A stretch of 64,000 nucleotides of DNA from Planctomycetaceae bacterium (GTDB lineage Bacteria; Planctomycetota; Planctomycetia; Planctomycetales; Planctomycetaceae), in assembly GCA_021732975.1 (NCBI GenBank), contig JAKFWC010000023.1:716198-780197 (forward strand), read 5' to 3'. Position numbers and translations under genes: made by a program. This document shows positions 1 to 9,166 of the stretch, piece after piece (position 1 is the first letter of the stretch; each line of letters starts with the position of its first letter). The notes under the pieces were generated by a model. That model did not search any database. It saw only the letters and a list, made by a program, of their open reading frames with translations, and was not told where the DNA came from.

Positions 1-99
1 ATCGGCAGCGATTGTCGGATTGGTCCGCACGCGGTCATTCAGGGATCTGCGAACATTCCCAACGGGACCGTGATCGGACCGTTTCAAGTTGTGGGATAA
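1..99 (+). CDS. C-terminal end of a hexapeptide-repeat (left-handed beta-helix) protein, partial
   Basis: Reading frame 1 is open from the window edge to a TAA at 97-99 and gives 32 residues with spaced isoleucine/glycine turns (IGSDCRIGPHAVI, then IPNGTVIGPF). This is the i, i+6 pattern of hexapeptide-repeat coils found in acyltransferases and nucleotidyltransferase C-termini. Only the last coils are visible, so the substrate cannot be named. It converges with the FAH-family gene, with two hairpins in between. Confidence 0.6.
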   Translation: MGSDCRIGPHAVIQGSANIPNGTVIGPFQVVG

Positions 100-111
100 A
101 TCTTCTACAAG

Positions 112-135
112 CCCGAAGCGCAAGCGCCGGGTTTT
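112..135 (+). terminator. Rho-independent terminator of the hexapeptide gene
   Basis: CCCG-AA-GCGC, a short AA loop, then GCGC-CGGG followed directly by TTTT, 13 bases after the stop codon. The AA bulge makes the stem imperfect. The sequence also resembles a GC-rich dispersed element, so it may serve both roles. Confidence 0.5.
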
Positions 136-146
136 ATTACAGAAAG

Positions 147-173
147 AGCCCCAGGGTGCAGAAACCCTGGGCT
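147..173. repeat. Small inverted repeat between convergent genes
   Basis: The arms CCAGGG and CCCTGG, extended by AGCC/GGCT with one extra base, flank an eight-base loop. It sits 16 bases beyond the stop codon of the minus-strand FAH gene and could end its transcript, although no clear U-run follows on that strand. Confidence 0.4.
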
Positions 174-188
174 TACGGCGAACATCAT

Positions 189-1049
189 TTACTCGGCAGC
201 GACTTTGTTCCGCAGCACGCCGAGACCTTCGATTTCGACTTCGACCACATCCCCGCCTTTCATGAAGACCGGTGGTTTCCGCGCCGCGCCGACACCGGGC
301 GGCGTGCCGGTGAAAATCAAATCGCCAGGCTGTAGCGTCACGATCTTCGATAAGTGCGCGATGAGTTGACCGATCCCGAAGATTAATTCTTTGGTGGTCG
401 AATCCTGCATCGTCTGCCCATTCAATCTCAACTGCACGCGGATGCTGTGCGGGTCGCCGATTTCATCCGCCGTTGTCATCCACGGGCCGGTCGGGGCGAA
501 GGTGTCCGGCGTCTTGCCAAGCAGCCACTGTCCGCCGGGACGCCCTTTCTGCCAATCCCGCGCGGAAACATCATTCCCCGGCATGTATCCCGCGACATGC
601 TGAAACGCCTTCTCAACGGGAATATGCTTGCCCGCCTTCCCGATGACGACGACTAACTCGGCTTCATAATCGACTTCGACCGACACCTTCGGCAGTACGA
701 TCGTTGCTTCTGGGCCGATGATCGCCGACGCGAACTTGCTGAAGACGACCGGTTCGGACGGAATCGGCGAACCGGTTTCAATCGCATGATCGCGGTAGTT
801 CAAGCCGATGCAGAACAGTTTACCGGGATCGGGAATCGGGGCGGCCAAGTCTCCGGTGACGAACGGTCCCTTGTTCATGCCCTGCGCGAGTGCCGCGGCA
901 GCAGCGGCGAGTCCGTCGGGATCGGCCAGCGTCTGTTTCAATGTCGTGGGGAGTTTCGGATCGACCGCACAGAGATCGACGAAGCGACCATCCAATGTGC
1001 CGCCCACAAACTTCATCCCCGCGTTCGTAGCAAGCATTCCGAGTCGCAC
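189..1049 (-). CDS. Fumarylacetoacetate hydrolase (FAH) family protein
   Basis: 286 aa, matching the 280-290 aa bacterial FAH-fold enzymes that hydrolyse or decarboxylate ring-cleavage acids (2-hydroxyhepta-2,4-diene-1,7-dioate isomerase, fumarylpyruvate hydrolase or oxaloacetate decarboxylase types). Family marks are the GLNYRDHAIE segment near residue 83, the metal-site region VDYEAELVVVIGK, GNDVSARDWQ and the C-terminal GDLIFTGTPPGVG. I chose the GTG at 1049 because AAGGGA lies six bases upstream; the ATG at 1037 would trim four residues. It runs divergently from the gene at 1240. The substrate cannot be read from sequence. Confidence 0.9.
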   Translation of the reverse strand: MRLGMLATNAGMKFVGGTLDGRFVDLCAVDPKLPTTLKQTLADPDGLAAAAAALAQGMNKGPFVTGDLAAPIPDPGKLFCIGLNYRDHAIETGSPIPSEPVVFSKFASAIIGPEATIVLPKVSVEVDYEAELVVVIGKAGKHIPVEKAFQHVAGYMPGNDVSARDWQKGRPGGQWLLGKTPDTFAPTGPWMTTADEIGDPHSIRVQLRLNGQTMQDSTTKELIFGIGQLIAHLSKIVTLQPGDLIFTGTPPGVGAARKPPVFMKGGDVVEVEIEGLGVLRNKVAAE

Positions 1050-1239
1050 TATCGTCCCTTTCCGATGGAAGAGTTGCCGAGGTTATCGCGCAAGATTGCC
1101 GTCCCAGTATATTCAACGACGGCCCTCTCGTCGCGGGAGTGGGAATCTGCCAGCGCGTTGCCGATTCGCCACGCCGCCGCCAAGGAAAAATCTCGGGCGA
1201 CACATTGTGCGCGGTCCGGTAACCCGTCAGGATGCCGAG

Positions 1240-1890
1240 ATGCTTCAACTTGCCCACGAACAACTGCCGCAGTCGTTACTCAGTTACGTTGCCTTCCGGG
1301 TTGCCCTGCGCCGGACCTGGGATGCGATGTCCGCAGCTCCACGCACAGCGATCTTCTCTGCCGAACCGGAACGAACCGGGTATCTCGCGGAAGTGCCGTT
1401 TCTGAGGGAAACCTCGCTGGCTGTACAACTCGATGTGCTGGCCAGGACCTGGCGTCGGCATATGCAACCCGAAATCATTCGTGCGGATTTGCTCGACGAA
1501 GCCGTGTTGTATGCCGCATGCGAAGCCACGGCCCATTGTGCCGAACACGAACCGCAACACGTTCACCGCGCCTTGCTGGGCGGGCCGATGGATCTGATGA
1601 TCCCCGTGGATCTGGCCTTGGCGGGTGATTTACGACAACTCTATTTGCAACTTCCTACCGAGGGAGATTTTCTGCTCGTGGGACAGTTTCTGGATATGCC
1701 GCCCGATGAGGCCGTCGAGTGGAAGCAGAAACTCGGCGTTACCGAAACTCAACTGACTCAATTCTTCAATGTGCTGTCGCAATGGCGCGCCCGACCGGAA
1801 ACCCTACCGCGATTGCAGGGATTGATCACCGACCGCGAACGGACGGAACTGGCCGCCGCCCTGTCACTCTCGGAAACCGTCTCCGCCTGA
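1240..1890 (+). CDS. Hypothetical protein, 216 aa
   Basis: A soluble, alpha-helical, charged protein without signal peptide or membrane segment. The frame stays open upstream to 808, but that part lies over the FAH gene on the other strand and its composition is poor, so ATG 1240 with CAGGA seven to eight bases upstream is preferred; GTG 1207 is the alternative. I do not recognise a domain. The run of His, Cys and Glu residues around residues 95-115 might bind metal, which is only a guess. A small membrane gene starts 100 bases downstream. Confidence 0.6.
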   Translation: MLQLAHEQLPQSLLSYVAFRVALRRTWDAMSAAPRTAIFSAEPERTGYLAEVPFLRETSLAVQLDVLARTWRRHMQPEIIRADLLDEAVLYAACEATAHCAEHEPQHVHRALLGGPMDLMIPVDLALAGDLRQLYLQLPTEGDFLLVGQFLDMPPDEAVEWKQKLGVTETQLTQFFNVLSQWRARPETLPRLQGLITDRERTELAAALSLSETVSA

Positions 1891-1991
1891 ACTACACTAT
1901 CACCCGGCTTTCCGGACATGTGATACGGCCCGTCGTCGTTCGCTTCGACGGTGATGTGGTCATACTCGGTCTGTCCACAAGGGTGACATGC

Positions 1992-2177
1992 ATGCGAGCA
2001 TTAGCGGGCGCGATTTTGATCCTGACGGCGGAGCAGGCGTTCGCGCATGCTTTTCTGGTCGGGTTCCCGCATCAATCGTTCGTGCAGTCGATCCTGCTGC
2101 CGGTATCAGGAACCGCTGCCGTTCTGGGAATGGGTTTCCTCGTGATGGGGTTCTTTACGGACCGGAAACCATCATGA
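1992..2177 (+). CDS. Small membrane protein (61 aa), coupled to the downstream TPR/ASPIC gene
   Basis: The peptide has two hydrophobic segments, residues 2-22 with a signal-like start (ALAGAILILTAEQAFAHA) and residues 32-55, ending in FFTDRKPS. AAGGG lies about seven bases before the ATG. Its TGA overlaps the next gene's ATG as ATGA at 2174-2177, the arrangement expected for translational coupling, and this is the main reason to believe in so short a gene. No family is recognised. It may be an inner-membrane partner or leader of the large exported protein. Confidence 0.5.
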   Translation: MRALAGAILILTAEQAFAHAFLVGFPHQSFVQSILLPVSGTAAVLGMGFLVMGFFTDRKPS

Positions 2178-5100
2178 AGCCGCGTCGGTGGCGAGTCCCA
2201 GCGCCGAGCGCATTTTCAACGGATCGGACCATATTCGCGGTCCGCCGACGGGCATGGTGCGGCGTGATGGTGGCCGTGGCTGCCGGGGCGGCTTGGGTCT
2301 ACTTTGTGTCTTCCAGCCCGCTGGTCCAGGCAGAATTCGCGTTCCGTCGCGGCGATCATCGGGAAGCCCGGGAACTCGCCACCCGTATCTTGCGAGCGGA
2401 CGCCACGTCCGATCGGGCACTCGTGATTGTCGGTTCAGCGAGTCTGGCGATACGCGACGCGGTGGCGGCAAAGTCCTATTTCGAGCGTGTATCGGCCGGC
2501 AACGGTCCCGATTTCGGACAGGCACAGCGGGAACTGGGGCAGATCGCGATAGGTTCCGGCCACGCGGTTCGGGCTGAAGAGCACCTGCGGAAATCGTTGG
2601 AAGTCGATCCCTACGATTCGGCCGCGCTCGACCAATTGATTTATTTGCTCTCGCTGGAAGGTCGCAACTGGGAAGCGTTCACGTTGGCCGTTGATCGCCT
2701 CCGCGCAGGGATGATTACCGCCAACTATTTAATGATCGTCGGGCAACCCGAACTGGGGCTGGAGCAGACCAAAATCTTTGCTGAGCGATGCCTGGCGGTG
2801 GTTCCCGATGAGCCCCTTCCACGGCTGGCACTTGCGCGACAGGCCTGGCGCGACAATCGGGCGGAATTGGCGAAAGACCAACTTGATCCGGTGCTCAAGA
2901 AGCACCCCGATCTGCTCGAAGCTCATGCGCTACTGTGCCTCATCACTGCGGAAACGGGTACGACGGATGAGTTCAATCAGGTTTCCGCACGGATACCGTC
3001 GTCGGCGATGAGCCATCCCGATGTTTGGCTGGGACGCGGGATGGCGTGCGACAACCGCGGCCTGACCGATCAGGCCGCCAGATGTTATTGGGAAGCGTTG
3101 CGATGCCATCCGAATTCGGTCAGTGCGAATCATCGGCTGTCGCAAGCGCTGGTGAAACTGAAAAAACCGGCAGAGGCTCGCCCGTTTGCCGAACGCGCGC
3201 AGCAACTGGGAAAACTTGCGCTCGACATGGCATCACTCCGGAGCAAGCTCGATCCGGGGAGGCTTCCGGTGATCATCGGGCAACTGGAAGATTTGGGGCG
3301 ACTTTGGGAAGCGGCCGGATGGTGTCACGCGGCCCTTCAACAGAGCCCCCGGCAATCCGATTGGGCACGGGGCACGCTCGCACGGCTGACGAGTCATCTC
3401 GATGCTCGACAACCATTGACGGTGCCTGAGTTCGATCCGACCACGAAAATCGACCTGTCGCATGTCCCGCTGCCGGTCTTCAGAAACGCTGTGCCATCAG
3501 CCATTCCGTCTGCTGTGCCGACGACAATCGCGAGGATCGCTTTTCAGGATGATGCAGATGCATCCGGCCTGCATTTCACCTATCAAAACGGTGCCCCGCC
3601 CGGCGATCTGGAATCGATGATCGAAATGAATGGCGGCGGTGTGGCGGTTCTTGACTACGATGGCGACCATTGGCCCGACATATTTTTCACGCAGGGCGGC
3701 AATTTTCCCCCGGCTGCATTCGATGGCAGACTGACCGATCTGCTTTTCCGCAACGCGGGAGATCGGGTTACGCCAGGCTTCGACAATGTTACCGAAGCCG
3801 CGGGGTTGAGCGATGTGGGCTACGGACAAGGTGTGACCGTGGGCGACTTCGACAACGACGGCTTCCCCGATCTGTACGTGGGAAACGTCGGTCAGAACCA
3901 ACTACTGCACAACAATGGCGACGGGACATTTAGCGATATCACCGTCACGTCGGGAACTCTGGCCGGTGGTTGGACATCGAGTTCCGTGTTCGCCGACTTC
4001 AATCAGGATGGGCTGCCAGATTTGTACGTGGTGACGTACCTCGGTGGCGAAGAGATTTACCAGCTTTGTAACAAGCGCGTCCGTCCGCGCTGTAGTCCGC
4101 TTCTCTATCCAGCCGAACCGGATCGGTTTTATCTGAATCTGGGGGATGGACGATTCCGTGAATTATCCGGATCGCATGGCTTGGCGGCGGCGGAAGGCCG
4201 GGGGCTGGGCGTGGTTGCCGCCGATTTTGACGGTTCGCGACGACTGAGCCTGTTTGTCGGCAACGATATGACCGCCAATTTCTTTTTTCAGAACCAGACG
4301 ACCGTTCCCGATGCTCTGCTGTTTGAAGAACGGGCGATCCCTTCCGGGTTGGCATTCGATCATGCCGGGCAGGCCAAGGCCTGCATGGGAATCGCGGCGG
4401 GTGACTACGACAAGAACGGACGGCTCGACCTGTTCGTCACCAATTTCTATCGTCAGACGAACGACCTCTACGCACAGGAAGAGGGCGGCACATTCCAGGA
4501 TGTCTCGGTCCGAACCGGCCTGGCTGAACCCGGCTTTCTGATGTTGGGATGGGGAACGCAATTTCTGGACGCCGACCTGGACGGCTTCTCCGATCTCGTG
4601 GTGACCAACGGTCACGTTCACGATCCCGTCGATGCGAAGATTCCCTACGCCATGCCCGCTCAATGCTTCCGAAATCGTGGGAATGGCCAGTTCGTGGAAG
4701 TTTCACGGCCTCAGCTCGGCCCGTTCTTTGATCGGCCGCGAATGGGACGGGCGTTGGCCCGCCTCGACTGGAATCGTGACGGCTTGGACGATGTGTGCAT
4801 CTCACACCTCAACGAACGGGCCGCGTTGCTCACTAATCGCACGGAGATGGCGGGCAATTCTCTCTCGCTGCGGTTGATTGCGGTCAATTCCGCCCGAGAC
4901 GCCATTGGTGCGCGAGTGCGCATCACAGCGGGCAATCAGGTCACCGTGCGGCAACTCACGGCGGGAGATGGCTTTCATGCCTCTAACGAACGCCGCTTAA
5001 ATGAGGGTCTGGGGGCCAACCGGGTGGCCGACCTCGTGGATGTTGAGTGGCCCTCCGGTGTCCGGCAGCAGTTCGAGAGACTCGATGTCGATCGGGAATG

Positions 5101-5179
5101 GATCTTGGTCGAGCAGCGTCCCGCAATTCCCGTTTCGATCGCCGCAGATGGCGATTTGGCTTCGAGTTCCTGTCGTTAG
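2174..5179 (+). CDS. TPR + FG-GAP/VCBS + ASPIC/UnbV domain fusion protein, 1001 aa
   Basis: Residues 1-28 are basic, followed by one membrane helix (about 29-48), so the rest is probably periplasmic or extracytoplasmic. Residues 55-440 form TPR-like helical repeats. From about residue 460 there are FG-GAP/VCBS beta-propeller blades with calcium-type motifs such as DFDNDGFPDLYVG and DYDKNGRLDLFVT, and a Cys-containing insertion (LCNKRVRPRC). The C-terminus (about 905-980) is an ASPIC/UnbV domain with VDVEWPSGVRQ. Such CRTAC1-like proteins are abundant in planctomycetes, with unknown function. The start is fixed by the ATGA overlap with the 61-aa gene. The same parts occur as two separate genes at 7293 and 9167. 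Confidence 0.85.
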   Translation: MKPRRWRVPAPSAFSTDRTIFAVRRRAWCGVMVAVAAGAAWVYFVSSSPLVQAEFAFRRGDHREARELATRILRADATSDRALVIVGSASLAIRDAVAAKSYFERVSAGNGPDFGQAQRELGQIAIGSGHAVRAEEHLRKSLEVDPYDSAALDQLIYLLSLEGRNWEAFTLAVDRLRAGMITANYLMIVGQPELGLEQTKIFAERCLAVVPDEPLPRLALARQAWRDNRAELAKDQLDPVLKKHPDLLEAHALLCLITAETGTTDEFNQVSARIPSSAMSHPDVWLGRGMACDNRGLTDQAARCYWEALRCHPNSVSANHRLSQALVKLKKPAEARPFAERAQQLGKLALDMASLRSKLDPGRLPVIIGQLEDLGRLWEAAGWCHAALQQSPRQSDWARGTLARLTSHLDARQPLTVPEFDPTTKIDLSHVPLPVFRNAVPSAIPSAVPTTIARIAFQDDADASGLHFTYQNGAPPGDLESMIEMNGGGVAVLDYDGDHWPDIFFTQGGNFPPAAFDGRLTDLLFRNAGDRVTPGFDNVTEAAGLSDVGYGQGVTVGDFDNDGFPDLYVGNVGQNQLLHNNGDGTFSDITVTSGTLAGGWTSSSVFADFNQDGLPDLYVVTYLGGEEIYQLCNKRVRPRCSPLLYPAEPDRFYLNLGDGRFRELSGSHGLAAAEGRGLGVVAADFDGSRRLSLFVGNDMTANFFFQNQTTVPDALLFEERAIPSGLAFDHAGQAKACMGIAAGDYDKNGRLDLFVTNFYRQTNDLYAQEEGGTFQDVSVRTGLAEPGFLMLGWGTQFLDADLDGFSDLVVTNGHVHDPVDAKIPYAMPAQCFRNRGNGQFVEVSRPQLGPFFDRPRMGRALARLDWNRDGLDDVCISHLNERAALLTNRTEMAGNSLSLRLIAVNSARDAIGARVRITAGNQVTVRQLTAGDGFHASNERRLNEGLGANRVADLVDVEWPSGVRQQFERLDVDREWILVEQRPAIPVSIAADGDLASSSCR

Positions 5180-5590
5180 ACGATACTCTCACGGCGCGCT
5201 CAGGTTCTGCCGCACTACGGTTGGACTTCGTTTGGAAAATCCGTTTAGAAAGTCTGACGACCGAATCGGTGACTGGACGATGTCGTGATACGGTCACAAC
5301 CTTTCACTTTTTTTCAAATTCTGAATTCAATACCCCGGAGTCTTGATTGACACCTCACCGAGAATGACCGTAGCATCAACATCCGCTTTCCGGATCCCGG
5401 AAGAAAAACTCATAAAATCGATCACCGATTTCGTTAGCCCCATTCGTTTTTTCCGTCACCAACGCCACATCCGTGGGTTCATATCAGGGAACCTGCGGGG
5501 GTGTGTTTTTTCGTCTGTCACGTGCCCTCAATTTCGTGTGGGTAACGCTTCTTGTTCCGTGTCTTCACATCTTTTTTCGAGGGGAACCGT
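5180..5590 (+). promoter_or_regulatory. 411-bp leader/promoter region of the first pilin gene
   Basis: No credible gene lies here. A sigma-70-like candidate is TTGACA at 5347-5352 with TAGCAT at 5371-5376 (18-base spacer, 4/6 match in the -10), which would leave a 5' leader of about 210 bases. GAGGGGA stands directly before the pilin start. The long leader is compatible with post-transcriptional control, but no riboswitch class is recognised. Confidence 0.3.
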
Positions 5591-6559
5591 ATGCGTCGAT
5601 TCAAGTTACGAGGCTTCACGCTGATTGAATTGTTGGTGGTCATCGCGATCATCGCCATTCTGATCGCGCTGCTGCTGCCCGCGGTGCAGCAAGCCCGCGA
5701 AGCCGCCCGGCGTACGCAGTGTAAGAACAACCTGAAGCAAATCGGGCTCGCCGTCCACAATTACCACGACACGTTCAACCGCTTTCCCGGGAACGGGATG
5801 CAGACCGGTTGGGGGCATAACTGGATCGTCTCAATTCTGCCGTATGCCGATCAGGCTCCGCTGTACAACCGCTGGCAGTTCAGCGGTCCGGATTCCGGCT
5901 GGCACGACGGTTACGGTGCTGCGAACGCGGCCAACTACGAGAACGTCCAGATCGAGTGGATGATTTGCCCATCCAATCCCATCCCCTCATTCATGAACCG
6001 CTTTGCGAATCCTTGTCTGCCGGCGCCATCGTATTTCGGTGTTCAAGGTGCGGCTCCCTTGGGGAACTATCAACCCGCGCAAGGGACGGATTGGGAACGC
6101 GGTGTAGGCGACTGGGGCCTGACTTCACGTGCAGGTTTGATTCTGAACAACAGTTGTGCCCGTATGCGGGATTGTACGGACGGCTTGTCGAACACGGTTG
6201 TGGTTGGAGAAGAAAGTAACTGGACCCAGAATGCTGCCGGGACAACCAAGGCCGACGCTCGCCCCGGTGCGACGTGGGGTTGGGCGATGGGATGTCACTC
6301 CTCTTGGGGGCCGTGGGTTGGTGGCGGTGGTGTTACAACCATTCGTTATGCTCCGAATTCCCGCAGTTTGGGTCTGGAAGGTGTGATCCATACCACGGAA
6401 CATCAGCGCAGCAATACGCCGTTGAACTCGGCTCATACCGGTGGCGTGCATGTCCTGATGGGAGATGGAACTGTGCGGTTCATCTCCGACAATATCAACA
6501 TGACGACGTTGACTTACCTGTGCGTCGCTGCGGATCTTCAAGCCGTTGGTGACTTCTAA
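5591..6559 (+). CDS. DUF1559 prepilin-like (H-X9-DG) protein, pair 1
   Basis: 322 aa. The N-terminus [15 protein letters not shown] is a type IV prepilin signal with the G/F cleavage site and Glu5, followed by the hydrophobic helix and [17 protein letters not shown], the hallmark of planctomycete DUF1559 proteins. Near the C-terminus [12 protein letters not shown] supplies the H-X9-DG motif. It should be processed by a prepilin peptidase and displayed as a pseudopilin or surface protein. ATG 5591 follows GAGGGGA; an upstream in-frame start would bury the prepilin signal. A strong hairpin and a lipoprotein gene follow. Confidence 0.9.
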   Translation: MRRFKLRGFTLIELLVVIAIIAILIALLLPAVQQAREAARRTQCKNNLKQIGLAVHNYHDTFNRFPGNGMQTGWGHNWIVSILPYADQAPLYNRWQFSGPDSGWHDGYGAANAANYENVQIEWMICPSNPIPSFMNRFANPCLPAPSYFGVQGAAPLGNYQPAQGTDWERGVGDWGLTSRAGLILNNSCARMRDCTDGLSNTVVVGEESNWTQNAAGTTKADARPGATWGWAMGCHSSWGPWVGGGGVTTIRYAPNSRSLGLEGVIHTTEHQRSNTPLNSAHTGGVHVLMGDGTVRFISDNINMTTLTYLCVAADLQAVGDF

Positions 6560-6582
6560 GAAATCTGTGAGATAGCGTTTGG

Positions 6583-6620
6583 CTCTTGGGGGTCTGTCAG
6601 ACAGACCCCCAAGAGTTTTT
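6583..6620 (+). terminator. Strong hairpin with U-run between pilin 1 and its lipoprotein gene
   Basis: A 15-bp perfect stem (CTCTTGGGGGTCTGT / ACAGACCCCCAAGAG) with a three-base CAG loop is followed by TTTTT, 24 bases after the pilin stop. It should end or strongly attenuate transcription before the lipoprotein gene at 6749. Confidence 0.85.
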
Positions 6621-6748
6621 GACATCAATGACCGTGGCACATCGCAACGGCGGCCATTAACAGACCTTGGTGATGGATTGACTCACCGGCCGGCACAAGT
6701 CGGCCGCCTCGTTCAAACGAGTCAAATTCGATGGGAGATGCATTGGCT

Positions 6749-7216
6749 ATGCTTCGACAACTGATGATCGTTCTTTGTGCTGTCGTTTTATTAGGTTGTG
6801 GACGTTCCGGAGATGGATTCACGGGAGATCGTGGGGAAGTATCCGGAAAAGTGACCATCAAAGGGCAGCCCGCTCCGGAAGGTTGCAGTATTATCTTCCA
6901 GAGCAAGGAAGGGCCGAATTATTCAGCCTTGGGAACCGTGAATGCAAATGGTGAGTATTCGCTGCTTTACAATGGCAAAGCCAGTCTTCCGGCGATCACT
7001 TATACGGCGACCGTGATTCCGCCATTGGCGAACTCATCGGGAACAATGTCGACCGAGCAAATGACGACCAGCGCTGCGGACATGACCAAATCGATCAAGT
7101 CAAAGGTGAAACCGAAGCTGCCATTCGCCGCTTCTTACTCGTCGGCGCTCACCAGCGGACTCGAATTTACCGTGAAGAAGGGCCCGAACAAGGCGGATTT
7201 CGATCTTACCCCCTGA
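6749..7216 (+). CDS. Small lipoprotein with carboxypeptidase-regulatory-like fold, pair 1
   Basis: 155 aa. The signal peptide ends in a lipobox (VVLLGC), so lipidation at Cys is expected. The body has the short beta-sandwich pattern common in planctomycete lipoproteins (VSGKVTIKGQPAPEG... GTVNANGEYSL), resembling carboxypeptidase-regulatory or transthyretin-like domains. GGGAG lies 11 bases before ATG 6749; ATG 6731 is less likely since it adds a poor n-region and lacks an RBS. This gene type follows each typical DUF1559 gene in the window, suggesting a functional pair, with unknown role. Confidence 0.75.
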   Translation: MLRQLMIVLCAVVLLGCGRSGDGFTGDRGEVSGKVTIKGQPAPEGCSIIFQSKEGPNYSALGTVNANGEYSLLYNGKASLPAITYTATVIPPLANSSGTMSTEQMTTSAADMTKSIKSKVKPKLPFAASYSSALTSGLEFTVKKGPNKADFDLTP

Positions 7217-7292
7217 TTCCGGGGTCGAGAATCGGTGGCGCTTTCAACATCAGCCACATGCTTTGCCGCCCGGTGATTTTCAGATTCGTTGT

Positions 7293-9119
7293 ATGGTGGT
7301 CGATTCGCTGCTTCTTCTGCACGGTTTATTTAGAAACCCGTTCCGAATAGGGGCTCTTTCCCGATTTGCCACCGTCTGCATCATCGGTTGTGCCATCGGT
7401 TGTGAATCAAGGGATGTTCCCACTAATCCCGCTTCTTCGACTCGCAAGATTCCTGCGCCTGCGGTGGCAACCAAGGCCAACTCTTGGGGATTGACTACGT
7501 ATTCTGCGGCCGAGCCCGTGCTTCAGACACCTCGCGAACCTCAACCCGGTGACTGGTTCTCGCAACCGGAAACGGGCATCAACTTCATCTATCGCAATGG
7601 TCGTGAAGGGAACAAGTTCACGCTCATGGAATCCATCGGCGGAGGCGTCGCGCTCTTCGATTTTGATGGCGACGGTGATCCGGACATCTTTCTCACCGGC
7701 GGTGGCTCAATCCAAGGCAGTCCCATTACCGTTGATGGCTTGCCGAACACCTTCTATCGCAACGAGGGCGAATTCCGCTTTACCGAGATCGGCACGTCAT
7801 CGGGCGTGGCCGTGTCTCCGAATTATTCGATCGGATGCAGTGTTGGCGATTTCAACAGCGATGGACTGCCCGACCTCTTCGTCACGGGTTACCCGCATTG
7901 CCGGCTCTACTGCAATCAGGGCGACGGAACATTCAAGGAGTTACCCGACTCCACCACTGTGGCCGATGCTGGACTGCATGCGGCCAGTACCTGGGGCGAC
8001 TTTGATGGCGATGGCCTGCCCGATCTCTATGTCACCGGATATGTGACATTTGATCTTCGCGAAGATCGCAACTGCGGGGAAGACCTGCGCGGCATTCGAG
8101 ATCTCTGCGGTATCTGGCAGTATCCCCCGGCTCCGGACCGCATCTATCGGAATCAAGGGGATAGCACGTTTCTCGAAATCACAACAACAGCCCGTCTTCG
8201 CGCCGATGGTAAGGGATTGGGGGCCGTCGCCGCCGACATGAACGACGATGGTGCGCTGGACTTGTATGTCGCCAACGACTTCACGCCCAATTTCTTCTAC
8301 GTGGGTGATGGCCGGGGTGCGTTCCAGGAGCGCGGGCTGCAGTCGGGAATCGCCTTCGATGCCAGCGGAGTTCCTCAAGGAAGCATGGGGGTCGACTTCG
8401 GTGACTTCAACGGCGACGGCCGCGGAGATTTGTTCGTCACGAACTATCAGTTGGAGGACAACACGCTTTACCGCAATCAAGGCGAGGACTTGTTTTCGGT
8501 TGCGGCCCACGTGGGGTTAGAAGATGTCTGCCGCCCCTACGTCGGTTTCGGAACGGGCTGGGTCGACTTCGATAGCGATGGCTGGCTGGATCTGTTCGTG
8601 TTGAACGGACACGTCATGTATCACACTGGCCAGAGTCCTTACGAACAGCCGCAGTTTTTATTCCGGAACATCGACGGACAGCGCTTCGAGAATCATTCGG
8701 ATCAAGGCGGTCCTTACTTCAGTGTGCGGCACGTGGCCCGCGGCGGGGCCATCGGAGATTTGAACGACGATGGTGCTCCCGACCTGGTAGTCGTGCATCA
8801 GAACTCGCCCGTCGCCATTTTGAAGAATCAACTTACCCCGGCACGGTGGGTGAGTGTCTGCCTGCATGGAACCAGCACTGATCCCTTCGCCGTGGGCGCG
8901 GTGGTAACCGCGAAGTTCGCTCGGCGGGAGTTGGTTCGCCACGTTCGCGGCGGAGCGGGCTATCTGTCGCACTTCGACCGCCGGATCCTGCTGCCAGTCG
9001 ACGAAGATCAATCCGGCGATTGCACCGTCCGCTGGTTGAATGGAAAGCGGGAACGCTTTACGAACCTGCAACCGGGACGGACGCACCATTTGATTGAAAG
9101 TCGCGGAGAACGGATTTGA
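7293..9119 (+). CDS. FG-GAP/VCBS + ASPIC/UnbV domain lipoprotein, 608 aa
   Basis: The N-terminus has a hydrophobic stretch ending VCIIGC, a plausible lipobox, preceded by an unusually long n-region. From about residue 90 there are repeated FG-GAP blades (DFDGDGDPDIFLT, DFNSDGLPDLFVT, DFNGDGRGDLFVT), a Cys insertion (NCGEDLRGIRDLCG) like that of the 1001-aa protein, and a C-terminal ASPIC/UnbV domain containing VRWLNGKRERF. There is no TPR part; a TPR protein is encoded 47 bases downstream, so the pair corresponds to the fused gene at 2174. ATG 7293 was chosen over the upstream TTG 7263, which has no better signal. Confidence 0.85.
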   Translation: MVVDSLLLLHGLFRNPFRIGALSRFATVCIIGCAIGCESRDVPTNPASSTRKIPAPAVATKANSWGLTTYSAAEPVLQTPREPQPGDWFSQPETGINFIYRNGREGNKFTLMESIGGGVALFDFDGDGDPDIFLTGGGSIQGSPITVDGLPNTFYRNEGEFRFTEIGTSSGVAVSPNYSIGCSVGDFNSDGLPDLFVTGYPHCRLYCNQGDGTFKELPDSTTVADAGLHAASTWGDFDGDGLPDLYVTGYVTFDLREDRNCGEDLRGIRDLCGIWQYPPAPDRIYRNQGDSTFLEITTTARLRADGKGLGAVAADMNDDGALDLYVANDFTPNFFYVGDGRGAFQERGLQSGIAFDASGVPQGSMGVDFGDFNGDGRGDLFVTNYQLEDNTLYRNQGEDLFSVAAHVGLEDVCRPYVGFGTGWVDFDSDGWLDLFVLNGHVMYHTGQSPYEQPQFLFRNIDGQRFENHSDQGGPYFSVRHVARGGAIGDLNDDGAPDLVVVHQNSPVAILKNQLTPARWVSVCLHGTSTDPFAVGAVVTAKFARRELVRHVRGGAGYLSHFDRRILLPVDEDQSGDCTVRWLNGKRERFTNLQPGRTHHLIESRGERI

Positions 9120-9166
9120 TCCGCACGCAACGCTACAATCAGGTTTTTCGCCCCCGATGATCGACG

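Noticed and set aside
808..1239. N-terminal extension of the 1240-1890 gene
   Set aside because: The extension runs over the FAH gene's other strand and has arginine/serine-rich composition typical of shadow frames; ATG 1240 has a better RBS.
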